This document shows positions 1-8,019 of a stretch of DNA of 64,000 nucleotides, piece after piece. Position 1 is the first letter of the stretch; each line of letters starts with the position of its first letter. The stretch comes from Bradyrhizobium sp. PSBB068 (GTDB taxonomy: Bacteria > Pseudomonadota > Alphaproteobacteria > Rhizobiales > Xanthobacteraceae): contig CP069300.1 in assembly GCA_016839165.1 (NCBI GenBank), forward strand, positions 5,828,001 to 5,892,000, given 5' to 3'. The notes below the pieces were generated by a model. The model did no database searches and was not told the DNA's origin. It was given only the letters and a program-made list of their open reading frames with translations. A program made the position numbers and the translations under genes.

Positions 1-525
1 ACAGGCGTCGATCGTGGCCTCGTCGAGCCTTTGAAGACTTGCGACATGAGCCCCCGTCACTAGGACAGAGGAAAAGAACGGCTTGCCGCCGGCGATCCGC
101 GCAAACGACAGACGGGGGAGGTTCATTCCGGTATTCGAGAACAGGCTGTTGCAGCCGAATACTCGCCCGCGCAGGTCCGCGAGCGATGCGGCGGCGTCGT
201 CGGCGCGAACCATGACGAAGGCACGGTGATGCGAGCCTGCGCATCCGGGCATTGCATAATGCGGGGTCGCCAGGACGCGGTATTCATCGCCATGATACTT
301 CAACAGCGGATAGCCGCAGACCTGCGTGAAGAGAACATGCGGTTGAGTGTCCGCCGCCTCGCCAGCAATGCGGCCGGCCGCCCTCACTCCCTTGCTATCG
401 AGCCGATGCTCCAGCTCGGCCAGGAACGCGCCATTGGCGGCCGCCATCTCGGGAAGCTCGTACATCGGCAGATTCAGGACGCGACCAGCCCAGCTCAGTG
501 TCTCCGGTTCAGTGCGGCCGCGCAT
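1..525 (-). CDS. PhnD-like periplasmic substrate-binding protein (partial, N-terminal 175 residues)
   Basis: An open frame runs from an ATG at 525 to the window edge without a stop, so the C-terminus is outside. The translation has features of the PhnD/phosphonate-type binding-protein family: an FTQVCGYPL segment near residue 70, a YRVLATPHYAMPGC strand and the motif VFGCNSLFSNTGMNLPR near residue 130, where that family has its substrate-loop serine/asparagine cluster. No signal peptide is visible at the N-terminus, so it may be cytoplasmic or anchored otherwise. The start lies 12 bases after the stop of the desaturase gene, suggesting co-transcription. The substrate is unknown; phosphonate is only the family name. 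Confidence 0.7.
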   Translation of the reverse strand, partial: MRGRTEPETLSWAGRVLNLPMYELPEMAAANGAFLAELEHRLDSKGVRAAGRIAGEAADTQPHVLFTQVCGYPLLKYHGDEYRVLATPHYAMPGCAGSHHRAFVMVRADDAAASLADLRGRVFGCNSLFSNTGMNLPRLSFARIAGGKPFFSSVLVTGAHVASLQRLDEATIDAC

Positions 526-536
526 ACCGGTGGACC

Positions 537-1595
537 TCAAAACGTTGCGGGGGGCTGGCGCATCGATGCGTCGGGGTGACGAACCGAGCCTGGCGCGAAG
601 CGATGCGGGTGAACCGGAACGAATACGGGCTTGACCAGCCAGCGCCGCGCGATCTCGCCGTAACCCCGGAATACGAATCCTCCGTTACGTGCCTTGATGT
701 ATTCGCGATGCTGCCGCCACACCCGGGGCACCTTCCACCACTGGAGTGTCGGAAAAGTATGGTGGACGGCGTGGAGGTTGTTCCACAGAAACAGCATGCC
801 GAAAATCCAATTCGACTCGACGACCGCGGTTCGCTCCTCGGGCCGCTCACCCCACCGATGCTCGACAAAGCCGCGCATCATGCCGAACATCAGGCCGGGA
901 TAAACAAACACCGCCAGATACTGCAGAACGCTCACGCCGAAGGCTTCGACCACCAGCAGCACGAGCACGACGCCGATCAGATGCCGGCACCAGATGCCGG
1001 CGTTGGCGGTCTCGCCGGCGACCAGCCTCGCCATCTCCTTGATGAAAAGCCTTGGCGTGCACAAGATCGGACCGATGCAGATCCGGCCGAGGAAGGTCTG
1101 GTTGATCGTCAGCAGCCACCGGGAGAGATCGCCGAAGTCTTCCCAATCCTCCGCATCGTGATAGTACGATTCGGTGTCCTCACCAGGATAGGTGAGATAG
1201 CCGTTGCGATGGTGCTGCGAGTGCAGACGCCGATATAACTCGAACGGAAACCAGATCCCGATCGGGGGCCAGACCAGTGCTCGGCGGAGCCATTTCGGCA
1301 CGCCCCGCATGCCGTGGATCGCTTCGTGCTGCAATGAGAAATGCCATTGAATGACATAACCGGCGACCGGCGCCATGACGTACCAGGGGACCTGGCGGTG
1401 CAGCAGAAGTAGGAGCAGCCAGCTGCCGTAAACGCCTCCGGCCACAAGGAAGGTGGGCCCATCGTGACGCTCGAACCAGGACACGGTGTCCGGCTCGTTG
1501 ACGACGGGGTGAGGCCGGTCACCGGGTGGGCGAATTGCCGAAATCCCGCTCGTGACCCGATCACTCCGAACGTGTTCAAGCTCAAGCGACGACAT
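537..1595 (-). CDS. Membrane fatty-acid desaturase family protein
   Basis: 352 residues with the three histidine boxes of membrane di-iron desaturases: HEAIH at about residue 90, HSQHH at about 125 and HAVHH at about 275, plus a further EHRWGER segment near 245. Hydrophobic segments near 50-65, 70-85, 205-220 and 225-240 fit an integral membrane enzyme that inserts a double bond or hydroxyl into a lipid chain using O2. I chose the ATG at 1595 because GGAA lies just upstream; the frame is open further to a TTG at 1706 with in-frame ATGs at 1661 and 1649. It is followed immediately by the PhnD-like gene. The substrate cannot be told from sequence. Confidence 0.85.
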   Translation of the reverse strand: MSSLELEHVRSDRVTSGISAIRPPGDRPHPVVNEPDTVSWFERHDGPTFLVAGGVYGSWLLLLLLHRQVPWYVMAPVAGYVIQWHFSLQHEAIHGMRGVPKWLRRALVWPPIGIWFPFELYRRLHSQHHRNGYLTYPGEDTESYYHDAEDWEDFGDLSRWLLTINQTFLGRICIGPILCTPRLFIKEMARLVAGETANAGIWCRHLIGVVLVLLVVEAFGVSVLQYLAVFVYPGLMFGMMRGFVEHRWGERPEERTAVVESNWIFGMLFLWNNLHAVHHTFPTLQWWKVPRVWRQHREYIKARNGGFVFRGYGEIARRWLVKPVFVPVHPHRFAPGSVRHPDASMRQPPATF

Positions 1596-2458
1596 CGAAT
1601 TTCCATTTCGGCCAAGCAGGACGGGGGATTCCAGGGGCGCGGAAAGCATGACTGCGCGCATCCGAAGACGGACAGCGACCTTGTCGCCCGCTTCGGATCG
1701 GGTCAACGGAATGATTTACCGAATGATCGAACGATCAAAGTGGCGTTGCATTGCAGAGCCGGCATTCCTTAGTCGCGCGTTGCTCGCGAGAATACATCGC
1801 CTGCTCAAGCCGCGAACCAGGAAACAGGATTCCCGACTTTGGCCTCCTTGCCGCGATGAAGCGACTGTCCGCGCGAGCTCTCTGCAGGATTTGCCTGCGA
1901 TCACTCGGTACAGCAGGCGAAATGTTGCCCCTTGCAGCCGAATTTTGGAATGGCAGCGGCGCCACGTTGATATCTACCGGATTTTCAAACATCAAAACCC
2001 GCGCCGATCCGGCATCGGTGATCAGAAAAAAAGCGTTGCCGTCTTGCCGGCTTTCAGCTCGCGGCAACAACTCTCGTTAGCCACAAAAGGTACGGCCCCA
2101 GTCTGGGGACCGGGGCCGAAGGGTACGCTCGAGTTCAGGAAGGAGGCGCGGAACCAACGGCGATACGTGAGCCGCCATTTAAACTCGACCCAAAGATTGC
2201 AGTTCAGCCTATTCCAAAGTGCGCAATAAAGTTGGGTTGCGTTGCCATGGACCGGGCATCGACACGTGTATAATTTTCTCGGCAGTTCCCAGGATTTTTG
2301 ACCACAGTTACCTGGCGCTACCGGGCGAGTACGCGCCGACGAGGACGAAGAGCCGACACATGAAAACTCCTCAGCTTTCGACAAGAGCGCCGAATGCGTA
2401 CTTCTCGAGGACACGTTGGTGAGCTTGGCCGGGTTCCTTTGGACTTGATGATCGTAGC
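1596..2458. other. 863-base intergenic stretch without a recognisable gene
   Basis: Both strands carry open frames of 60-214 codons, but their translations are compositionally odd (Arg/Ser/Cys rich) and match nothing I know. A short inverted repeat (CGGCCCC at 2093-2099 and GGGGCCG at 2112-2118) could form a stem without a following T run. The stretch separates the desaturase from the last gene of the Ssu-type operon. Confidence 0.5.
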
Positions 2459-3244
2459 TCAGGCTCGCGCCGACGCAGCTCGCCAAGGTATCAACCGCCG
2501 CTCCAGCCAACTCGCGCCACGATCGACCAGAAAACCAACCGAGCCGACGACGAGAATTCCGAGCATCACGAGATCCATGTCGAAGCGTTCGCGGCCGGCA
2601 ATAATGAGGCCGCCGATGCCAGGGCCGGCAGCCATGAAGTATTCGGCACCGATGGTCGCGAGCCATGCATAGATCAACGCAAGATGCAGCCCGGTCAGCA
2701 GCGACGGCATCGCCGCTGGAAGATAGACATAAAGGATGAATTGCACGCGGTTGAAGCGAAACACCTCACCCACTTCGACGAGCTTGCGGGATGTTGCGTG
2801 AATACCCTCGACCAGGTTGAGAATGACGGGGATCGCCGCCGCGAGCCCGATGAAGACGATCTTGGCCATCTCATCGAACCCGAACCAGAGCGAGATCAGG
2901 GGAATCCATGCCAGGAGCGCGATCTGCTTCAGCCCATTGAACCAGGTCATGACGACGCGGTCCGCGATTGTGGAGAGGCCGAGCAACAGCCCGATCAACA
3001 CCCCGGCGCCGGAGCCGAACACAAATCCGAGGAGATCACGGCGCAGGCTGGCGGCAAGCGCTTCAAGGAGCTCACCGCTCGCCAACTCCTGCCACGCGGT
3101 GGCGCCCACATGCTCGAGCGGCGGCAGGAACTGGCGGTTGACCAGGCCCGAATGGCTGGCGACCTCCCAGGTGAGCAGCAGGCCGATCGGCAAGACCAGC
3201 CCGCGACCGAGTGATCCGAGAGCGGCGCTACTGGACACCGTCAA
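2459..3244 (-). CDS. Sulfonate-type ABC transporter permease (second SsuC-like subunit)
   Basis: 261 residues of the SsuC/TauC permease family, with about six hydrophobic segments and the EAA-type cytoplasmic loop seen as VEVGEVFRFNRVQFILYVYLPAAMPSLLTG around 155-185. It is the last gene of a four-gene minus-strand operon and overlaps the preceding permease gene by 17 bases. It is clearly homologous to, but diverged from, that neighbour, so the inner-membrane channel may be a heterodimer. Expected role: to pass aliphatic sulfonates, or another oxoanion such as nitrate or bicarbonate, through the inner membrane using the ATPase encoded at 4082-4918. Substrate choice is inferred from the sulfur-gene context. 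Confidence 0.85.
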   Translation of the reverse strand: MTVSSSAALGSLGRGLVLPIGLLLTWEVASHSGLVNRQFLPPLEHVGATAWQELASGELLEALAASLRRDLLGFVFGSGAGVLIGLLLGLSTIADRVVMTWFNGLKQIALLAWIPLISLWFGFDEMAKIVFIGLAAAIPVILNLVEGIHATSRKLVEVGEVFRFNRVQFILYVYLPAAMPSLLTGLHLALIYAWLATIGAEYFMAAGPGIGGLIIAGRERFDMDLVMLGILVVGSVGFLVDRGASWLERRLIPWRAASARA

Positions 3245-4085
3245 TCCGCCAGCGTTGCAGGCCGGTTTCGATCACGGCGAGGATCTTGTCGCTCACAAAG
3301 CCGATCACGCCGATCACGATCATGGCGACCAGCACGGTATCGAGCCAGAACATCTGACGGCCCCAGACCAGGAGGTAGCCGAGTCCCTCCGACGAGGCCA
3401 GCAGCTCGACGCTGACCAGCGCAATCCAGGCGTGGGTCAACCCGTAGCGCAGGCCCGTGAAGATCGGCGGTATCGCTCCCGGGAGGACGACATGGCGCAG
3501 CATCTGCAGGGGCGTGAAGCGGAATGTTTCTCCCACCTCGACGAACGCCCTAGGCACGTTCGCAATGCCCGCGCTGGTGTTCATGACCACTGGCACAAAT
3601 GCCGCCTTCGCGATCACGACGATCTTGAGCCCCTCCCCGATGCCGAGCAGCAGCATCGCGAGTGGAATCCAGGCCAGCGCCGGCACTTGGGCGATCGCCG
3701 TGAACAGCGGACGGACATAATCGTCTACGCGCCGCGACAGCCCCATGGCGGAGCCGACGACCAGGCCAGCAGCCGCACCGATCGCGAAGCCCAACGCGAC
3801 GCGCCGTAAACTGTAGCCCGCATGCTGGGCAAGCTCGCCGCTTGCGATCATGTCCCGCAACGTGTGCAACACATCGCCGGGGCGCGGCAGGATCTGCTCC
3901 GGAAGCCAGCCACGGTCGGTGCCGACGATCCAGATCGGGAGGGTGATGGCCGGCAGGATGAGCAACCAGCCAAGCTTCACGAGCTGACGAGGCACCACTT
4001 CACTGACGCGACCGGAGATACGTCGAAAACCCGCCGCCGCGGTGGTGCGAGGCTCAAGTGTCGTGCGAAGAGCTGCATCACTCAT
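3228..4085 (-). CDS. Sulfonate-type ABC transporter permease (first SsuC-like subunit)
   Basis: 285 residues. A polar N-terminus is followed by a membrane segment (LILPAITLPIWIVG) and the usual permease core. The ATPase-docking loop reads VEVGETFRFTPLQMLRHVVLPGAIPPIFTG around 180-210. The start overlaps the ATPase stop by 4 bases and the 3' end overlaps the next permease by 17 bases, showing tight translational coupling. The family moves aliphatic sulfonates, taurine, nitrate or bicarbonate; sulfonate is favoured by the neighbourhood. Confidence 0.87.
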   Translation of the reverse strand: MSDAALRTTLEPRTTAAAGFRRISGRVSEVVPRQLVKLGWLLILPAITLPIWIVGTDRGWLPEQILPRPGDVLHTLRDMIASGELAQHAGYSLRRVALGFAIGAAAGLVVGSAMGLSRRVDDYVRPLFTAIAQVPALAWIPLAMLLLGIGEGLKIVVIAKAAFVPVVMNTSAGIANVPRAFVEVGETFRFTPLQMLRHVVLPGAIPPIFTGLRYGLTHAWIALVSVELLASSEGLGYLLVWGRQMFWLDTVLVAMIVIGVIGFVSDKILAVIETGLQRWRIDGVQ

Positions 4086-4918
4086 GCCGGGTCGCCGATC
4101 GGCGCGCCCCGGGCGCCGTCCTCTTCACCATCGCCGAGCGCGCGCAATACATCATTTCGAATTCGGACCAGATCATCATCGGTTCGCGACCTCGGCCTCG
4201 GCATGGAAATCGCGAAAATCCGCGACACACGACCGGGCCGGGGCGCGAGCACGATGACTCGGTCGCCGAGCAGTACCGCCTCGTCGACATCATGGGTGAC
4301 CAGGACCATCGTGATCCTCTCGTGCGCCCAGATTCGCTGTAGCTCGACCTGGAGCCGTGCCCGCGTCAGCGCGTCGAGCGCACCAAAGGGCTCGTCCAGC
4401 AGCAGCAGCCGGGGGCGATTGACGAGGCCCCGCGCAATCGCCGCACGCTGGGCCATGCCACCGGAGAGCTGGTGCGGATATGCTTGCGCGAATCCATCAA
4501 GTCCGACCAACGTGATATGCGCGGCAACGGCCTCCCGTTTGGCCCGCTCGCTGAGCGGCGCATTCTTGAGACCGAGGGCGATGTTCTGGGAAACCGTCGC
4601 CCAGGGGAACAGTCGCGGCTCCTGGAAGACGATGCCGCGATCCAGGCTCGTCCCCGCGATCGCATTGCCATCCTGGTTGATGCTGCCACGAAATTCCGGC
4701 TCGAGCCCGGCGATCAGCCGCAACAGCGTCGACTTCCCGCAGCCGCTCGGCCCCAGCAGAACGACGAACTCGCCGGCTGCCACGTCGAGCGACACGTCCC
4801 GCAGCGCCTCAACGGGCGCGCCATTCACGACAAACGACTTGGAGACGTTGCGCACCTCCAGCCGCCCCTGTCCCTGGTCAGGGAATGCCGTTGTCCGCAG
4901 TTGCACGGCGACGTTCAT
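4082..4918 (-). CDS. SsuB-type ABC transporter ATP-binding protein
   Basis: 278 residues with the complete nucleotide-binding signature set: Walker A GPSGCGKST near residue 58, Q-loop FQEPRLFPW, ABC signature LSGGMAQR, Walker B LLLLDEPFGALD and the switch histidine in LVTHDVDEA. The GALD and DVDEA forms are typical of the nitrate/sulfonate/taurine subfamily. It starts 4 bases inside the end of the binding-protein gene and ends 4 bases inside the first permease gene. It energises import through the two permeases downstream. Confidence 0.93.
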   Translation of the reverse strand: MNVAVQLRTTAFPDQGQGRLEVRNVSKSFVVNGAPVEALRDVSLDVAAGEFVVLLGPSGCGKSTLLRLIAGLEPEFRGSINQDGNAIAGTSLDRGIVFQEPRLFPWATVSQNIALGLKNAPLSERAKREAVAAHITLVGLDGFAQAYPHQLSGGMAQRAAIARGLVNRPRLLLLDEPFGALDALTRARLQVELQRIWAHERITMVLVTHDVDEAVLLGDRVIVLAPRPGRVSRIFAISMPRPRSRTDDDLVRIRNDVLRALGDGEEDGARGAPIGDPA

Positions 4919-5997
4919 TGTCCCGCCGCCTGCGGCCTTCCGCTCGCATCATATTCCTGCCAGTAGCCGACAAGACCCTGCTCCTTGAGCGCAATATCCA
5001 GGAATGAGCGGTCGAACCAGCCATTGAGGTCGACGTCGCGGCGAAGCAGACCGAACTCCCTCGCCTGCCTGGCCTGCACGCGATAGCTCTCGATGATCGA
5101 TGCATCGATGATCGGGGTGTTGCGATATTTCAGCTCCTGGTTGGAGAAGTCAAAGCGATATCCTGACGCCGGGAAGCCTGTTCGGGCCGATATCTCAAAG
5201 AACGCCTCCCGGTTGGCTTCGTCCGACGCCCAGCGCGCAGCACGGACGATCGCCGAGACGATCTTCTGCGTGATGTCGGGATGCGCCTTGATGAAAGCGT
5301 CCTGCCCGATCAGCGTCGAATGCCGTTCATAGGCCGGATTGTCGCCTTTGGTGGTGTAGATGATCTCCGCGATATTCTTCTCGGCGAGGCTGGCCAGCGG
5401 GAAGTTGCCGAACGCAGCGTCGATATCCTTTGAAGTCAGCGCCGCATTCGTGGTCGCCGTATCCATATTGATGATCTGAACGTCCCGCTCCTGGAGACCG
5501 TTCCCGGCCAACACCTTGACGGCGGCGAGATGATTGTTGGTTCCGCGGAAAATAGAGACCTTGCGGCCACGGAGATCGGCGACCTTGCGGATCGCCGAGC
5601 CGAATGGAACCGCAAGATAGATCGGCGCATGGGCACCGGATGCGAGCAATATCCTGGTCTTTAGACCATTTGCACGGCCGATGATCTCGGGCAGATCACC
5701 CTGGATTGCGAAGTCGAGCTGGTTGTTGGCGAAAGCCTCATTGACGGCGGGGCCCGCTCCCTTGAAGAAATACCATTCGACCTTCACGTCCGGCCGGTCA
5801 TGCAACGCCTGATCGAGATAATGCTCGGAATGGGCAACCGCCGCGGACGAGCCGCCGGAGAACTGGCGATTGTCGGCACCGACGGAAGCAAATCCGATCC
5901 GCACCGTGAGCGGTTCGGCGGCAAGCCCCGAGCTCGAACCGAACAGTAGACCGATCCCTGCAAGCAGGAGACTGAAGAGTTTGCGTTTTGCGATCAT
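4915..5997 (-). CDS. SsuA-like aliphatic-sulfonate ABC transporter substrate-binding protein
   Basis: About 360 residues. The N-terminus is a classical Sec signal (positive KRK, then LFSLLLAGIGLLFGSSSG, cleavage near GLAAE). The mature part has the SsuA-like strings DFAIQGDLPEIIGRANG and GRKVSIFRGTNNHLAAVKVL, with a D-rich DIDAAFGNFPLA hinge. I chose the ATG at 5997, which has GAGGAA 7 bases upstream; GTG (6003) and TTG (6000) are in frame just before it. It heads a SBP-ATPase-permease-permease operon and should capture a sulfonate-like ligand in the periplasm. Confidence 0.88.
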   Translation of the reverse strand: MIAKRKLFSLLLAGIGLLFGSSSGLAAEPLTVRIGFASVGADNRQFSGGSSAAVAHSEHYLDQALHDRPDVKVEWYFFKGAGPAVNEAFANNQLDFAIQGDLPEIIGRANGLKTRILLASGAHAPIYLAVPFGSAIRKVADLRGRKVSIFRGTNNHLAAVKVLAGNGLQERDVQIINMDTATTNAALTSKDIDAAFGNFPLASLAEKNIAEIIYTTKGDNPAYERHSTLIGQDAFIKAHPDITQKIVSAIVRAARWASDEANREAFFEISARTGFPASGYRFDFSNQELKYRNTPIIDASIIESYRVQARQAREFGLLRRDVDLNGWFDRSFLDIALKEQGLVGYWQEYDASGRPQAAGQ

Positions 5998-6158
5998 CAA
6001 CACGTTCCTCGCCGCACCATCACCCGCCCGGCCTCATCGTCAGAGTATGACGATCCATGATCGCCCTGCGCAATCTCACAGATTTTTATTCTTGACGCGC
6101 AATGCGCTATTTTTCTTCTGCGCAGGCAGGCGAAAGGAAAAGAATGTGATGTCACGGC

Positions 6159-7757
6159 CTATACGGACGGGTCGATCCAGAGATCGGCGAAGCTGCCGTT
6201 CAATCCCTCGGCGCCGGGAGCGAAGTTTCGAACCTTCCTGTTGGCAATGATCACGCCGCCCGCCGCGACGATGTCGACGGAGGCCACCTCCTCGTGGACG
6301 ATCGATTGGAACTTGGACCAGATCGCGCGCCGCTTCTCGGCATCCGGCTCGATCGCAGCCGCCTCCAGAAGCTGGTCGACCTCGGGATTGCTGTAATGCG
6401 CCGCGTTCGAGAACGGCAGGCCGATGCGGAAATTCTTCGACCAGTAAGCGCGTTGCACGCCGAGCGTCGGATCGAACGTGTTGGAGAGGCTTTCGATCGT
6501 CAGGTCAAATGCCCGATCCCGATAGACGACATTCAGGTAGGTTGCGAGATCGTACCGCAGAATCTCGATGTCCAGGCCAATTCGGCGCAGGGAATTGCGC
6601 AGGAAGTCGGCGAAGCTCGCGGGCAGGAATGGATTTTGCGTGAGCCTGAGCTTAGCCCTGATGCCGCCCGCGCCTCGCTTGAGGCCGGCCTCATCCAGCA
6701 ATTGATCTCCCGCCTTCGGATCAAACGACCACGCCTGGATCTTCGGATCGTAGAACTTGGGCAGGGCCGTGCTGACCGGCGACGGAGAGATCAGGCCGTA
6801 GCCGAAGAACACGACGTTGACCAAAGCCCGGTGATCAATTGCATGGGCGATCGCCTTGCGGACTCGGCGATCCTGCAGGATCTGCGTATCGAAATTGAAG
6901 AACAGCTGCTGCTGTGGGCCCGAATAGGCGTAGGTCGTGGTATCGACCACGAACCGCTTGTCGAGCTTGAAACGCTCGATATCGCCATATGGCACCGGCG
7001 TCGCCCCGATATCGACCTCTCCCGCCTCAAGCGCCGCGGCACGCGCGGCCGGATCCAGCACGACCTTCAGCACCAGACGGTCGACATAAGGCTTCGGGGC
7101 ATCCCAATAGTTCGGATTACGAACGAACAGAAGATGACTGCCGGGAACCCATTCCCTGAGAAGGAACGGACCGGTCCCGATCGTCTGCTCGAGCCGGGGC
7201 TGCTCCTCGGGCTTGAGAGCCTCGTAGATGTGCTTGGGCACGATCGGAGATTCGGCACCGGCCAGTGCTGAAATCAGGAAGGGGGCCGGTTTTGACAGCA
7301 CGATCACGGCCGTCAGACGGTCCGGCGTTTCGACCGCCTCGACATTCGCGAACGTGATGCGTCCGCGCGGATGAGCGACCTTCAGCCGCTCGATGGAAAA
7401 TGCGACGTCGGCCGACGTGAACTCCCTTCCATCAGACCATTTCACGTTCGGTCTCAGCCGGAACGTGTAGCGCCTGCCATCGTCGCTGATGGTCCAGGCC
7501 GTCGCCAGCACCGGCCTCGGATTGAGATCGTAGTCGTACGCAAGGAGCCCTTCGTTGATCTTGGTGCCGATCGTCTGCCCGGTTCCCGACGACGTGTTGA
7601 TCGCGATGATCGCGGAAGGGTCGGGGTAGTACACCCAATTCAAGGTGCCGCCGGGCACGGGTTTCGCCTCGGCAGCCATCGCTCGTGATGGACCGAGCAG
7701 GCCGGCGGCGCCGGAGGCCAGAAGCCCGCGATTAAAGGTCCGTCGATCCAGCGACAT
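6159..7757 (-). CDS. Extracellular solute-binding protein family 5 (peptide/nickel type), Tat-exported, paralog A
   Basis: 532 residues with a twin-arginine leader (RRTFNRG, then a hydrophobic stretch and AMAAEA cleavage site) and the SBP_bac_5 body: YTFRLRPNVKWSDGREFTSADV near 90-115, GTGPFLLREW near 195 and a C-terminal SNPEVDQLLEAAAIEPD block. GGAGG lies just before the ATG. It is strongly similar to the proteins at 8020, 17579 and 37542, sharing the FDPTVGVQR and NAAHYSNPEVD blocks. It has no permease of its own nearby. Ligand unknown; the sulfur-gene context suggests a sulfur-containing compound. Confidence 0.9.
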   Translation of the reverse strand: MSLDRRTFNRGLLASGAAGLLGPSRAMAAEAKPVPGGTLNWVYYPDPSAIIAINTSSGTGQTIGTKINEGLLAYDYDLNPRPVLATAWTISDDGRRYTFRLRPNVKWSDGREFTSADVAFSIERLKVAHPRGRITFANVEAVETPDRLTAVIVLSKPAPFLISALAGAESPIVPKHIYEALKPEEQPRLEQTIGTGPFLLREWVPGSHLLFVRNPNYWDAPKPYVDRLVLKVVLDPAARAAALEAGEVDIGATPVPYGDIERFKLDKRFVVDTTTYAYSGPQQQLFFNFDTQILQDRRVRKAIAHAIDHRALVNVVFFGYGLISPSPVSTALPKFYDPKIQAWSFDPKAGDQLLDEAGLKRGAGGIRAKLRLTQNPFLPASFADFLRNSLRRIGLDIEILRYDLATYLNVVYRDRAFDLTIESLSNTFDPTLGVQRAYWSKNFRIGLPFSNAAHYSNPEVDQLLEAAAIEPDAEKRRAIWSKFQSIVHEEVASVDIVAAGGVIIANRKVRNFAPGAEGLNGSFADLWIDPSV

Positions 7758-7838
7758 CGCGCCTCCGCGTCAAGCCGCGACGCACGGAGAGAGCATCTCG
7801 CCGGATCCGCCGCGCAAGTCGTACCGCCTCAATCTTGA

Positions 7839-7931
7839 TCACGTTTCGCAGAGAATTTGCTTTTGTTGTTCACAGCACCGGCGCGCGTTCATGAGCGCGA
7901 CGTGCCACGCATGCAGCAGCAAAATTTTCAT
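7839..7931 (-). CDS. Possible cysteine-containing leader peptide (30 codons)
   Basis: A short frame upstream of the SBP gene starting at 7757 encodes 30 residues with cysteines at 19, 20 and 28, including an ARRCCEQQ segment. It ends 81 bases before that gene. No convincing ribosome site precedes its ATG and it could be chance. It is listed because several operons of this sulfur locus are preceded by short Cys-containing frames. Confidence 0.2.
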   Translation of the reverse strand: MKILLLHAWHVALMNARRCCEQQKQILCET

Positions 7932-7959
7932 TATGCGCAGAAGCGCTCCGCAGGATTGA
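7891..7959 (+). CDS. Possible cysteine-containing leader peptide (22 codons)
   Basis: A short plus-strand frame in the divergent intergenic region upstream of the SBP at 8020 encodes 22 residues with Cys at 5 and 8 (TCHAC) and ends in a basic SKIFIMRRSAPQD segment. It is loosely similar to the SKCIFSTRHGS end of the short frame at 13627. No strong ribosome site is visible. It overlaps the antisense frame at 7839-7931, so at most one of the two may matter. Confidence 0.2.
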   Translation: MSATCHACSSKIFIMRRSAPQD

Positions 7960-8019
7960 TTGTCTGACCTCGAGGTGAATTATTGCGACGCGGTGTTCAC
8001 AACTGACGTGCGATCGGCA

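Noticed and set aside
1735..2666. Overlapping frames on both strands in the 1.6-2.6 kb region
   Set aside because: No ribosome site, no motif, biased Arg/Ser/Cys composition, and partial overlap with the real permease gene.
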